From: Methyloradius palustris
Lineage (GTDB): Bacteria > Pseudomonadota > Gammaproteobacteria > Burkholderiales > Methylophilaceae
DNA: 64,000 nt
Reading direction: 5' to 3'
Assembly (NCBI RefSeq): GCF_019703875.1
Contig: NZ_AP024110.1
Location: 744,001-808,000, forward strand
In this document: one piece after another, positions 17,944 through 26,114 of the stretch
Numbering within the stretch: the stretch's first letter is position 1
Layout of the letters: every line of letters begins with the position of its first letter
Position numbers and translations under genes: made by a program
Notes under the pieces: model-generated
Databases searched by the model: none
Told to the model about the DNA's origin: nothing
The model's input: the letters and a program-made list of their open reading frames with translations, nothing else

Positions 17944-19571
17944 TTTATCGTGTTTTGGTAAAGGCTAATACAGTTTCTGCCAGACCGCTTGCTGACATAC
18001 ATCGCTTCATCAGCAAAGCGTAGCAAGCTATCGGCATTATCACTATTGCTTGGGTATATGCTTATGCCGATACTTGCAGTCACAAATACTTCGGTATCGG
18101 CATCTATCGGTACGGCTTGATTGATTGCAGAGATCACTCGGTCCAGCACCACTTTGTACTCATCAATGGTTTCCAGATTGGTGAGCAGAATGACAAACTC
18201 ATCCCCACCCAACCGTGAAACCGTATCATTCGAGCGTGTTGCTACCTGCATGCACCTTGCAATATGCGCCAGCAGTTTGTCACCAGCCGCATGACCATAA
18301 GTGTCGTTGATCGGTTTGAATCCATCTAGATCCAAGTAACACACGGCTACAAACTTGCTATTGCGCTTGGCATGCGCCAATGCTTGTTCCAATCGGTCAG
18401 CCAGCAATAGCCGATTAGGCAGGCCAGTCAGCACATCGTGATAAGCCATGGCTTCTATCGCTTCTCGCTGCTTTTTGAGGGCGGAGAGGTCGATCATAAT
18501 CCACAGTGATTCATTATTATTACCAGGTAGAGATGCGCCATGCATATCCACCCAGATACGCTCGCCATTCTTTTTGAGCAATGTTTGCTGGCTACGATAA
18601 GTCTTGCCAGCCGCTAATAGCGGATAAGCGGTTTCGCCTAATTTGTTATAGGTTTCGTCGTCAGGATATAAAAAACGCGTACCTAGGCCTTCAATTTCTT
18701 TCTTCTCGTACCCAATCAGGCTAGGGATTGCGTTGTTCACCCACACAATTGTTTTATTCTGCAATTTGAATATACCAACCAACTCATTATTGAGCATGAT
18801 TGATTGTTCAGAGCTTAATTGCTGGAGTTTGATCTCAGCCAGTTTTTGATCGTTAATATCACGCCCCACCGATTGGATTTCTTTCAGTTTCCCGAATCGA
18901 TCAAAAAATCCCCGGTTGGTAAATTGTGCCCAGCGCACGCCATAGACGGTCACTATCCTGTTTTCAATCACCACCACGGGGTTGGCGCGAGATAAAGTCG
19001 CAAGCTTTTCATTGATGATTTGAACATCTTCATGCCACACAATCGGATGCCAGACTTTGCCGATCATTTCTTCTCTCGTCACGCCAAACAATCGACAGAA
19101 TGGCTCATTGACGTATATATAGCTGCCATCAGCATTCAGCCGTGAGATCAGTTCTGTTTGGTCTTCCAGCAATTTCATGTATTGCTGTTCGCTTTGTTTC
19201 AGGTTCAGAAAGTTGTTGTTGAGGATTTCTTGTTTATGCTGCAATTTTCTAATGATGTAGCCAATTAAAATGCAGCATAAGAAAAAACCAAAAACACGAA
19301 CATTAGCTTCGGGTTTGATTGACCATACCCAATGTGGCGCGATGAACACGTAATAAGTGGTAACGGAAGACAGCCCAGCAATAAATATTCCTGCTCTTAT
19401 TCCGAGAAAATAAAAACAGATAATCGTGGCTGGTGCGAAAGTAATAAAAGGGAAAGGAGCGTCAACTGGAAAAAGAGCAAAACGAAGAGTTAATGCCATG
19501 AAAAAAATAACAAGCACCAGCGTATATCTTTTGAGGGGGGCTTTCTTACTTATCAATTCAATGAGTACCAA
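17940..19571 (-). CDS. Membrane-bound PAS-PAS-GGDEF diguanylate cyclase
   Basis: The N-terminus has about four hydrophobic segments (DUF4118/KdpD-like, residues 15-105). Two PAS domains follow (about 130-250 and 255-365), then a GGDEF domain with RLGGDEFV near 462-469 and the linker MAYHDVLTGLPNRLLLADRL. This predicts synthesis of cyclic di-GMP from GTP. There is no EAL domain. The only in-frame initiator near the 5' end is TTG at 19571, just after an in-frame stop, unless translation begins at a downstream ATG (which would lose TM1). Confidence 0.88.
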   Translation of the reverse strand: MVLIELISKKAPLKRYTLVLVIFFMALTLRFALFPVDAPFPFITFAPATIICFYFLGIRAGIFIAGLSSVTTYYVFIAPHWVWSIKPEANVRVFGFFLCCILIGYIIRKLQHKQEILNNNFLNLKQSEQQYMKLLEDQTELISRLNADGSYIYVNEPFCRLFGVTREEMIGKVWHPIVWHEDVQIINEKLATLSRANPVVVIENRIVTVYGVRWAQFTNRGFFDRFGKLKEIQSVGRDINDQKLAEIKLQQLSSEQSIMLNNELVGIFKLQNKTIVWVNNAIPSLIGYEKKEIEGLGTRFLYPDDETYNKLGETAYPLLAAGKTYRSQQTLLKKNGERIWVDMHGASLPGNNNESLWIMIDLSALKKQREAIEAMAYHDVLTGLPNRLLLADRLEQALAHAKRNSKFVAVCYLDLDGFKPINDTYGHAAGDKLLAHIARCMQVATRSNDTVSRLGGDEFVILLTNLETIDEYKVVLDRVISAINQAVPIDADTEVFVTASIGISIYPSNSDNADSLLRFADEAMYVSKRSGRNCISLYQNTIN

Positions 19572-19690
19572 ATGCTAGTCAATTATCAGGCGCAATAAGT
19601 AATTATGCTCATGCCGCCTGTTTAAAGCAAAGTTTGCGTGGATTGTTTCTGGAGTGAGTACAAAAGAGTCACTGGGCAATCAGCCAATAA

Positions 19691-19722
19691 AAAAGCTACA
19701 GCATCTGCATGCTGTAGCTTTT
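19691..19722 (-). terminator. Intrinsic terminator of the PEP-CTERM gene
   Basis: A 14-bp stem AAAAGCTACAGCAT / ATGCTGTAGCTTTT around CTGC lies 14 bp after the PEP-CTERM stop, with a T-run on the minus strand. Confidence 0.88.
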
Positions 19723-19735
19723 TACTACTGAATGA

Positions 19736-20407
19736 TTAAGCTAGTGTTTTGTTGCGGCGTTTTGCCATGAAGCCAATCAAACCAATACCCATCAACATCA
19801 ACAGGTAGGTTTCTGGTTCTGGCACTGCAGCAACGTATGAAAAATTCGCAGTTTCAAATGCATTGCTAGAAGATGTGAATACTACGTTGGTGATAGGGTT
19901 AGATGCAGCTGCAGAAAAAGTCACAAATGCAGAAATACTTCTATCACCATTGCCATAACCTGTTGGCACTGATGATCCTGAAATCGAGCCTAAAAGCGAA
20001 CCGTTAGAGAAGAAGTAAGCAGTATTGTAGCTATCTGGCGAACCCCATTGAAAGCTCAAGCTAGTTAACGCTTGTGAGAATGAAATCGAACCTGTACCAG
20101 GTACTGAGCTACCTGAAGTGCCTGTGTTGTAGCCAGAGGTACCAATCGTCCAAAAAGCGCCAGTTGTACCTGCGGGGGCTGCTGCAGTGCCAGAGTAGTC
20201 ACTACCAGCGGCAAGGCCGATCGCACCACCATTGAATGTTGCAATGCCAAATACCTGATTGCTTAGATATGCGGGGATGGCTGCTGTGCCAAGATCAATC
20301 TGCGTTCCAACTGTTGGCGCTGTTGAAGAATATGTAACTGCCGCTTCTGCAGTCATCATATTTGCCACCAACAACAATAACGCTAAGCCTGCTGCTTTAA
20401 TTTTCAT
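19736..20407 (-). CDS. PEP-CTERM sorting domain protein
   Basis: This exported protein of about 223 residues has a signal peptide (KIKAAGLALLLLVANMMTAEA). The body is rich in Gly, Ser, Thr and Ala. The C-terminus is a classical PEP-CTERM signal: VPEPETY, the hydrophobic stretch LLMLMGIGLIGF and the basic tail MAKRRNK. It should be processed by an exosortase and released or anchored with exopolysaccharide; no exosortase is in the window. The start at 20407 fits the signal peptide better than the earlier ATG at 20428. Dyads upstream: TAGCCC-GTAA-GGGCTA (20498-20513) and TTTGTG-N-CACAAA. Confidence 0.88.
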   Translation of the reverse strand: MKIKAAGLALLLLVANMMTAEAAVTYSSTAPTVGTQIDLGTAAIPAYLSNQVFGIATFNGGAIGLAAGSDYSGTAAAPAGTTGAFWTIGTSGYNTGTSGSSVPGTGSISFSQALTSLSFQWGSPDSYNTAYFFSNGSLLGSISGSSVPTGYGNGDRSISAFVTFSAAASNPITNVVFTSSSNAFETANFSYVAAVPEPETYLLMLMGIGLIGFMAKRRNKTLA

Positions 20408-20647
20408 TTTGAAGCCCCGAGTAATCAATAGTGGTATTAAAAAATCTAAATTTATATTATTGGTGGCGATGATATTTTCTTTTGTGCCACAAAGATATAG
20501 CCCGTAAGGGCTAAGCTCTTTAATTTACAGGCGATTTTGAGGCTGAGGATTTAGAACAGGCAACGCTGAAGCCGCATAATATAAAACCAGAATTAATACG
20601 TTTTCAATCAGTTCTGGCAGCTTGAATGAATTGCCAGAAGTAAGCGT

Positions 20648-20830
20648 TTAGTTAGCAAGTTTGCACTCTGTTTCGTAATCTTTTAGCGCATGCGCAATGC
20701 ATGCTGCTCTTTGTTTCATGCCTTCACACCTGATTAATCGGCCTTGCTTTTCAAGCTGGTGCGCATTGAAGGTAGTAATTTGTTGGTAATCGATTAGATA
20801 TTTGATAATGCTATTTTGTAATGTTGTCAT
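20648..20830 (-). CDS. Small 60-residue protein, paralogue A
   Basis: This protein of unknown function is clearly homologous to the 60-residue protein at 43255-43437. Both are exactly 60 residues and share MTTLQ, SI, YLIDY, an F-A pair near residues 21-23, KxGxLxR, an alanine near 43, AL and YExxC near the end. Polarity suggests a soluble, helical, cytoplasmic protein. The gene is preceded by a 42-bp promoter box also found before paralogue B and before the neighbouring diguanylate cyclase. An inverted repeat, TTCTGGCA / TGCCAGAA (20612-20639), follows the gene. Confidence 0.75.
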   Translation of the reverse strand: MTTLQNSIIKYLIDYQQITTFNAHQLEKQGRLIRCEGMKQRAACIAHALKDYETECKLAN

Positions 20831-20879
20831 GATGATGCCCCTATGTGAATCTTCACAATAGGCTTATCAACTAGCTATA

Positions 20880-20921
20880 GATGTAGTCTCTTGGCCTATT
20901 ATTAGCTTTTGCTGTCCTACA
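20880..20921 (-). promoter_or_regulatory. Shared promoter box, copy A (core TAGTC-N5-GCCTA)
   Basis: The core dyad is at 20884-20898 inside a wider conserved stretch. Read on the minus strand: TGTAGGA, 11-12 variable bases, AATAATAG, the dyad, then ACATC. The stretch AAGCCTAT follows 14 bases downstream, as in copy B. It lies about 50 bp before the 60-residue gene, as expected for an activator site near -40. Confidence 0.7.
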
Positions 20922-20930
20922 CGCCTTGCC

Positions 20931-21761
20931 TTAGTGTTTGCCTGCAAAAGCATAGCCAGACTTAGTCCGTTTTGCCTGGTACATGGCTTTATCGGCACTC
21001 TTGATCAACACATCAGCAGACTCACCATCATCTGGGAATACTGAAATACCAATGCTTGCAGTGACCACGAGTTCAAGCTTGCCTACCTTACATGGCGCTT
21101 GAAGCGCCTTGATAATCTTTTCTGCGATCAACGCAATGTCTTGCCTGTCATCAACTTCCATAATCAAATACAAGAACTCGTCGCCGCCATGTCGGCTCAC
21201 AGTATCGTCAACGCGAGTCGTTTCTATCAGCCGTTTCGAGATGATCTTTAACACATGGTCACCTGCATCATGGCCATATTGGTCGTTAATACTCTTGAAC
21301 TCATCCAGATCCAAAAACATGATGGCCAGCGTCCATTCATGCCGTTTAGCCTGTGCCAGACCATGCTCAAGTCTATCGTTGAAAAGCACACGGTTAGGCA
21401 AGCCAGTCAAAGCATCGTGAAAAGCCTCATGGCGGGCTGATGCCTCTTGCTGCCTTACAGAGATCAGTTGGTGCTCCAGCACTTCGCGCTCCCTGATCTC
21501 ATGCTCTAGTGCTTGATTAACGATAGTTAGTTGCTCGGCAGCCTCTTGCACCTTGCCTTTCACCTCACCACTTTTTTCAATCGCATTTTCAACCTCTGGC
21601 TGGTGGTCTATATCCGCGAGGCTCTCTTTTAACACCAGATTCACTGAAGATAACTCCTCAGCGCATTCCTCTACCACATCTTTTATCTGTTCACTATGAT
21701 CCAAGACTTTAGCTAATCTGGTGGCAGCATTAGCCGCTTTATTGATTGGGGGACTTTTCAT
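20931..21761 (-). CDS. Soluble GGDEF diguanylate cyclase
   Basis: This 276-residue protein starts with a long, Glu/Lys-rich coiled-coil region (residues about 15-105). A complete GGDEF domain follows (RHGGDEFLYL near 189-198; DALTGLPNRVLFNDRL near 116). No membrane segment or EAL domain is visible. The coiled coil may drive dimerisation, which GGDEF activity requires. Its promoter region holds copy B of the box also found before the two 60-residue genes, suggesting co-regulation. Confidence 0.9.
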   Translation of the reverse strand: MKSPPINKAANAATRLAKVLDHSEQIKDVVEECAEELSSVNLVLKESLADIDHQPEVENAIEKSGEVKGKVQEAAEQLTIVNQALEHEIREREVLEHQLISVRQQEASARHEAFHDALTGLPNRVLFNDRLEHGLAQAKRHEWTLAIMFLDLDEFKSINDQYGHDAGDHVLKIISKRLIETTRVDDTVSRHGGDEFLYLIMEVDDRQDIALIAEKIIKALQAPCKVGKLELVVTASIGISVFPDDGESADVLIKSADKAMYQAKRTKSGYAFAGKH

Positions 21762-21863
21762 ATGGGGCCTTGTGCTGATGGGTACTTGCTAGAGCACTAA
21801 GCTCAAAGCAAGCACGCATTCAGTCTATTAAAGCGCCTACCATAGGCTTGTGAGAAGGGTTGC

Positions 21864-21906
21864 GATGTAGTCTCTAGGACTATTATTTAGACTGTCGTAT
21901 CCTACA
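21864..21906 (-). promoter_or_regulatory. Shared promoter box, copy B (core TAGTC-N5-GACTA)
   Basis: The core dyad is at 21868-21882. Flanks ACATC and AATAATAG and the distal TGTAGGA are all conserved as in copy A, with one base more spacing. It lies about 105 bp upstream of the GGDEF gene start on the same strand. Confidence 0.7.
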
Positions 21907-21947
21907 GCTAGCTGGCGCTATTGATGGCTTTGGGGAGCCCCGCAGCT

Positions 21948-22169
21948 TTAGTCGACTTCATCAGATGATGAGCAAGGCAGTGAATTTGAGTCTGCATTCT
22001 TCTCAAATCCATCACGCTCTAGTTTCAAGCGAAACTCACACGAAGGCAGATGGCCTTCAATGCTGCCATTGATTGTAGTCGTCACTACCTTGCAATAAAC
22101 ACATTGGTAAGTATGTGCGTGGCCTTCAACATGCTCTTGAGGGTAATCAATGTAATAAGGTTTTTTCAT
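21948..22169 (-). CDS. Small hypothetical protein with Cys/His pairs
   Basis: This 73-residue protein contains HTYQCVYCKV (residues 18-27) followed by GHLPSCEFRL, a CxxC...HxxxC arrangement that looks like a small zinc finger. It is acidic at the C-terminus. I do not recognise the family. It lies between a diguanylate cyclase and a DUF2971 gene on the same strand. The ribosome site is poor, so the coding call is moderately uncertain. Confidence 0.6.
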   Translation of the reverse strand: MKKPYYIDYPQEHVEGHAHTYQCVYCKVVTTTINGSIEGHLPSCEFRLKLERDGFEKNADSNSLPCSSSDEVD

Positions 22170-22202
22170 ATGGCAATTATGATACGTAAATTAGAGAAAT
22201 CT

Positions 22203-23117
22203 CTACCTATTTTTGGATTTTAGAACTAGCTTATATTTGCTTGAGTGTTTATAAGCCTCAAATAACCTAACTGGCGGCAGTCCTTTAGATTTTCTTTCTT
22301 CTAGCAGATTTTTGACTATCCCAATCACTCGCTCGTCAGCTTGACAGCCAAATATCACTCCAACTAAAGCTTCGGGAGAATATTGTAAGTAGGTATGCGC
22401 CCCTTTTGACCAGACAATTCGTGCCTCTTGCTCGTAATCCCAAGCTTTATATTTGGACAGCAATATCCTTCTATAAATATCGTTGTCTTCAGCTGCCCAG
22501 TCAAATATAGGGTAATCATCTGTGTAGATTACTGGAAGTGCCCCTGATAAAACTTCAGGGTCTTTTACTGTTTCGAATTGAAGGCAAATACCAGTATGGT
22601 TATATGCGTAATGACTCCACATTAAAATTGAGCGTGGGTCTCCAGCAAATGAAAAAATACCAGTTTCTTTTTGGCTCTTCGAGAATACCCTTTTAATTGA
22701 GGCTAACCATTCAGACCTACCTCCCGCCATAAATTTTTCTAGAATATCTTTCTTCTGTTTCCAATTTTCCTCAACAGCTTGCTCTTTAACCAGCGATTTA
22801 TATTTTTCTCGAATAACTTTTGTGTCGCTATCAAATACGACTTTCGCGGACATGTCATATGGGTCGTTGAAATCAAGAGGGGAGCTAAGCCAAAGCAAGC
22901 TCTCAACCAATATATCTCTTACATATCCTGTTCGCTTAGTTTCATCGAAAGCAGGAATAGACATGTATTTGTATTGAAATCGTGGATATTTCGGACGAAC
23001 ATTTTTAGCAAAAAACTTTCGTCGTTCACGATAATTCAATTTCAATACTGTTCTAAGGAAGCTATTTGTTTCGGCCCTGGTAAAAGCTGGAGGGGCGTAT
23101 CTGACATCAGTTTTCAT
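22203..23117 (-). CDS. DUF2971-family protein
   Basis: This protein of about 304 residues has family-typical blocks: LLWLSSPLDFNDPYDM near residue 75, GIFSFAGDPRSILMWSHYAYNHTGICLQF near 155-183, and a C-terminal GVIFGC. DUF2971 proteins are of unknown biochemical function and often sit in defence or mobile regions. The gene is AT-rich compared with its neighbours, suggesting acquisition. The first ATG is at 23117; an in-frame TTG at 23147 would add ten residues. Confidence 0.8.
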   Translation of the reverse strand: MKTDVRYAPPAFTRAETNSFLRTVLKLNYRERRKFFAKNVRPKYPRFQYKYMSIPAFDETKRTGYVRDILVESLLWLSSPLDFNDPYDMSAKVVFDSDTKVIREKYKSLVKEQAVEENWKQKKDILEKFMAGGRSEWLASIKRVFSKSQKETGIFSFAGDPRSILMWSHYAYNHTGICLQFETVKDPEVLSGALPVIYTDDYPIFDWAAEDNDIYRRILLSKYKAWDYEQEARIVWSKGAHTYLQYSPEALVGVIFGCQADERVIGIVKNLLEERKSKGLPPVRLFEAYKHSSKYKLVLKSKNR

Positions 23118-23241
23118 GATGAATGCTTGGATGAGATTGAGATCCAAAAATTGTACTGTTTTTGAGGCTCTCTAGAACGTTGTTTTGAACATTCTTTATT
23201 TCTATTTCTCTTACTCTGCCAGAAGGGTGCCAAGTGGCATA

Positions 23242-23274
23242 AATAAAAACGCCCCAATCTCTCGAAAGGGGCGT
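23242..23274 (-). terminator. Intrinsic terminator after tRNA-Met
   Basis: The stem ACGCCCC / GGGGCGT (23249-23255 / 23268-23274) is followed by a T-rich run on the minus strand, directly downstream of the tRNA. Confidence 0.85.
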
Positions 23275-23280
23275 CGTTAT

Positions 23281-23357
23281 TGGTGGTGATGGGGGGACTT
23301 GAACCCTCGACCCCAGGATTATGAATCCTGTGCTCTAACCAGCTGAGCTACATCACC
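23281..23357 (-). tRNA. tRNA-Met (CAT), elongator type
   Basis: A complete 77-nt cloverleaf can be read on the minus strand. The acceptor is GGTGATG/CATCACC, the D-arm includes GCTCAGCTGGTTAGAGC, the anticodon stem is CAGGA/TCCTG with loop TTCATAA, the T-arm is GGGTTCAAGTCCC, and discriminator A plus CCA are encoded. The first acceptor pair is G-C, so it is not the initiator. Confidence 0.97.
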
Positions 23358-23474
23358 GGGGAAACTTGGTTCGAATAAATCTGAAGGATTTAATCAAGCC
23401 CGCCATTCTATTGTTTTGAGGGTTTAATGTCAAAAACAACTGTGGTTTTGTGGGCTTGATTTCAATGGTTTTCT

Positions 23475-23597
23475 AATAAGCGTGCGAGACGGATGCAGTA
23501 CAAGGCGCACGGAGCGCAAAACCTGAGACAGTACAAATAGTACGGCGATGGTTTGAGCACCGCGCAACGCAGTAATGTCCCGTCGTAGCCGCTTATT
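23475..23597. repeat. Imperfect palindromic intergenic element (~123 bp)
   Basis: AATAAGCG at the left end pairs with CGCTTATT at the right end. The arms continue as an imperfect inverted repeat (GCGAGACGG against CCCGTCG, then GGCGCACGGAGCGC against GCACCGCGC), with a central hairpin GTAC-AAATA-GTAC. It touches the ychF stop codon. The shape suggests a REP/MITE-like unit; no second copy is in the window. Confidence 0.6.
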
Positions 23598-24682
23598 TAG
23601 ACGTTAAACAGGAAGTGCATCACATCGCCATCCTGCACCACGTAGGTTTTGCCTTCCAGGCGCATCTTGCCTGCTTCTTTTGCGCCTTGTTCGCCTTTGT
23701 GGGTGACGAATTCGTTGTAGTTGATGACTTCTGCGCGGATGAATCCACGTTCAAAATCAGTATGGATCACGCCAGCGGCTTGCGGGGCGGTAGAGCCTTT
23801 GCGGATAGTCCAGGCGCGTACTTCTTTAACGCCAGCGGTAAAGTAGGTCTCAAGGCCTAACAAGGCGTATGCAGCGCGAATCACGCGGTCTAGCCCTGGC
23901 TCTGTTAAACCCAGCTCATCAAGAAATAGCGCTTTGTCTTCATCTTCAAGGTCTGAGATTTCAGCTTCTATCTTGGCGCAGATAGAGACCACGGGTGAAC
24001 CCTCTTTTTTGCCAAGCTCGGTTAATTTATCGAGCAATGGGTTATTTTCAAAGCCAGTTTCATCTACGTTGGCGATATACATCACAGGTTTAACGGTGAT
24101 CAGGCATAGCGGCTTGATGATGTGTAGTTCATCAGCATCTAGCCCCAGCGTGCGCACTGGGTTGCCCTGGTTGAGCCATTTGAAGATTTTATCGAGCACA
24201 GCGCTCAGGGCAATGGCGTCTTTATCGCCAGACTTGGCTTTTTTCTGCTCGCGTTGCAGGGTTTTTTCAACGGTTTCCAGATCGGCCAGTGCCAGCTCGG
24301 TGTTGATGGTTTCAATATCAGCGAGTGGGTCAACCTTGCCTGCTACGTGGATGACATTGCCATCTTCAAAGCAGCGCACAACGTGGGCAATGGCGTCTGT
24401 CTCGCGGATATTGGCGAGAAACTTATTGCCTAGGCCTTCACCTTTGGATGCGCCTGCAACCAGGCCAGCAATATCTACAAACTCAACAATGGCAGGCTGC
24501 ACTTTTTGCGGCTTGACGATATCGATGAGCGGCTGCAAGCGTGGGTCTGGCACTTCTACAATGCCAACGTTAGGCTCAATAGTGCAGAAGGGGTAATTCT
24601 CCGCCGCTATGCCCGCTTTGGTAATAGCGTTGAAGAGGGTGGATTTACCGACGTTGGGAAGACCTACAATGCCGCATTTCAT
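23597..24682 (-). CDS. ychF: Redox/ribosome-associated ATPase YchF (Obg family)
   Basis: This 361-residue TRAFAC P-loop protein starts MKCGIVGLPNVGKSTLFNAITKA, with the Walker A GLPNVGKS at residues 7-14. DIAGLVAGASKGEGLGNKFL (near 69) is the G3 region, NVDE appears in place of the GTPase NKxD, and the C-terminal TGS domain ends VVQDGDVMHFLFNV. The family prefers ATP and binds ribosomes. It is the last gene of the prs-rplY-pth-ychF cluster. Confidence 0.97.
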   Translation of the reverse strand: MKCGIVGLPNVGKSTLFNAITKAGIAAENYPFCTIEPNVGIVEVPDPRLQPLIDIVKPQKVQPAIVEFVDIAGLVAGASKGEGLGNKFLANIRETDAIAHVVRCFEDGNVIHVAGKVDPLADIETINTELALADLETVEKTLQREQKKAKSGDKDAIALSAVLDKIFKWLNQGNPVRTLGLDADELHIIKPLCLITVKPVMYIANVDETGFENNPLLDKLTELGKKEGSPVVSICAKIEAEISDLEDEDKALFLDELGLTEPGLDRVIRAAYALLGLETYFTAGVKEVRAWTIRKGSTAPQAAGVIHTDFERGFIRAEVINYNEFVTHKGEQGAKEAGKMRLEGKTYVVQDGDVMHFLFNV

Positions 24683-24714
24683 AGTGGTTGCCTTTGTGCT
24701 TTGCCTGTGTGCTT

Positions 24715-25308
24715 CTACAGGGCTTTTGGTTTGGTATGGAGTTTTAACATGGCTGCTTCAAAGCTGCCACTGAGTAGCATGCTGGTGAGCGGCACGCTGT
24801 CGTCTATTGTTTGTTCTATCAATTGCATTTCGTTTTTGGATGGTGCGCGCAGCACAAAATTGATAACTTCATTTCTATCGCCCGGGTGGCCAATGCCAAG
24901 CCGCAAGCGCCAGAAATCATTAGTGCCTAAATGTGCCGCAATATCTTTTAAGCCATTGTGGCCGCCGTGGCCGCCACCTTTTTTGAGCTTGACCTGGCCA
25001 GGTGGAATATCAAGTTCATCATGAATCACCAGAATATCTTCTGGCGCAATTTTATAAAATTTGGCGAGTGCGCCGACTGATTGCCCGCTGGCATTCATAA
25101 ACGTAGTGGGTTTAAGCAGCCAGGCTTCATCATCACCATGTGCAGATTTCAGTTTGCCCGCATGCCCAAAAAACTTGGATTCATTAGCCAGCTTGCTATT
25201 GGAAACACCTGCTAATCGATCTACCCACCAAAACCCGGCGTTATGGCGTGTATCTACATATTCGCCACCAGGGTTACCCAGTCCGACAAAGAGTTTGATG
25301 CCGCTCAT
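24715..25308 (-). CDS. pth: Peptidyl-tRNA hydrolase
   Basis: This enzyme releases tRNA from peptidyl-tRNAs dropped by ribosomes. The 197-residue sequence opens IKLFVGLGNPGGEYVDTRHNAGFWWVD, containing the catalytic His at residue 22 and the conserved Asn after it. KPTTFMNASGQSVGAL, HDELDIPPGQVKLKKGGGHGGHNGLKD and the RLRLGIGHPG block follow. It lies between rplY and ychF on the same strand, the usual order in proteobacteria. Confidence 0.97.
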   Translation of the reverse strand: MSGIKLFVGLGNPGGEYVDTRHNAGFWWVDRLAGVSNSKLANESKFFGHAGKLKSAHGDDEAWLLKPTTFMNASGQSVGALAKFYKIAPEDILVIHDELDIPPGQVKLKKGGGHGGHNGLKDIAAHLGTNDFWRLRLGIGHPGDRNEVINFVLRAPSKNEMQLIEQTIDDSVPLTSMLLSGSFEAAMLKLHTKPKAL

Positions 25309-25397
25309 GATGTGATTAAGTGGTTTGATCGCATAGTGCTTGGATTATGCTTGGTTTATGTTTTGTTATAAATAATCGAACCGTGTGCCCATTAAAT

Positions 25398-25438
25398 AAA
25401 AAACGCGCCCCAGTCTCTTTTAATGAGCTTGGGGCGCG
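25398..25438 (-). terminator. Intrinsic terminator after rplY
   Basis: The stem CGCGCCCCA / TGGGGCGCG (25404-25412 / 25430-25438) is followed on the minus strand by TTTTTT. It suggests pth has its own promoter in the 90-bp gap after it. Confidence 0.85.
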
Positions 25439-25460
25439 CTTTTAATGCGCGAGCAGTTGA

Positions 25461-26081
25461 TTACTCGGCAGCTGGAGCTGCTGCATCTGGTGCTGCTTCG
25501 TCAGCCACGGCAACGCGTGGGCGAGCGATAGAAGCGATAGATGCATCGTTGTCATGCGCCAATTGTACAAACTCAACGCCCTTAGGCAGCTTGATTTGTG
25601 ACAAGTGGATAGACTCACCCAACTCAAGTTTTCCCAGATCAATCTCGATGAACTCAGGCAGGTCTTTAGCCAGGCAGCTAACGTCAGCTTCTGTCAGGAT
25701 GTGGGTCACAATGCCGCCGCCAGTTTTAACGCCAGGTGCGGTATCTTGGTTGATAAAGTGCAATGGCACCTTAACGTGGATTTTTTCAGTAGCACTTACG
25801 CGTTGAAAATCAATATGCTGAATCGTGTTACGTACTGGGTGCATTTGATAATCACGCAGCAATACAGATTCTTTTTTGCCTTCAACATCTAACGTCAAAA
25901 TAGAAGCATGGAATGCTTCATGACGGAACTGAAGAAACAGTGCCTTGTAATCGAATTCCAGGCTAACTGCGTCTTGGCCTGCGCCATAGACAACACCTGG
26001 TACTTTGCTTGCGCGACGGAGACGGCGGCTCGCACCCGTACCTTTGCCTTCGCGCTTTGTTGCCAAAATTGTAATTTCCAT
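25461..26081 (-). CDS. rplY: 50S ribosomal protein bL25, CTC form
   Basis: This 206-residue long (general stress protein CTC) form of bL25 binds 5S rRNA. The N-terminal L25 domain (ITILATKREGKGTGASRRLRR to about 95) is followed by the C-terminal beta domain (GVEFVQLAHDND near 175) and an Ala-rich tail. The start at 26081 has AGGAG eight bases upstream; the open frame continues upstream without a ribosome site. It lies downstream of prs. Confidence 0.96.
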   Translation of the reverse strand: MEITILATKREGKGTGASRRLRRASKVPGVVYGAGQDAVSLEFDYKALFLQFRHEAFHASILTLDVEGKKESVLLRDYQMHPVRNTIQHIDFQRVSATEKIHVKVPLHFINQDTAPGVKTGGGIVTHILTEADVSCLAKDLPEFIEIDLGKLELGESIHLSQIKLPKGVEFVQLAHDNDASIASIARPRVAVADEAAPDAAAPAAE

Positions 26082-26114
26082 TTTACTGCTCCTGATATGT
26101 GCTAAAAACACTTC

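Noticed and set aside
20430..20491. Possible sigma-54 promoter before the PEP-CTERM gene (TGGCAC)
   Set aside because: The -24-like TGGCAC is there, but no GC-containing -12 element is at the required spacing.
22080..22096. GTAGTC...GACTAC-like sequence inside the 73-residue gene as a fourth promoter box
   Set aside because: Only GTAGTC-GTCACTAC is present; spacing, flanks and position are unlike the three real copies.
23281..23357. Integrated element at tRNA-Met with direct repeat of the tRNA 3' end
   Set aside because: I could not find a second copy of the tRNA 3' end or an integrase gene in the flanking region.
23934..24596. 220-codon plus-strand frame inside ychF
   Set aside because: The antisense YchF sequence is complete and highly conserved; the plus-strand product is low-complexity and Ser-rich.
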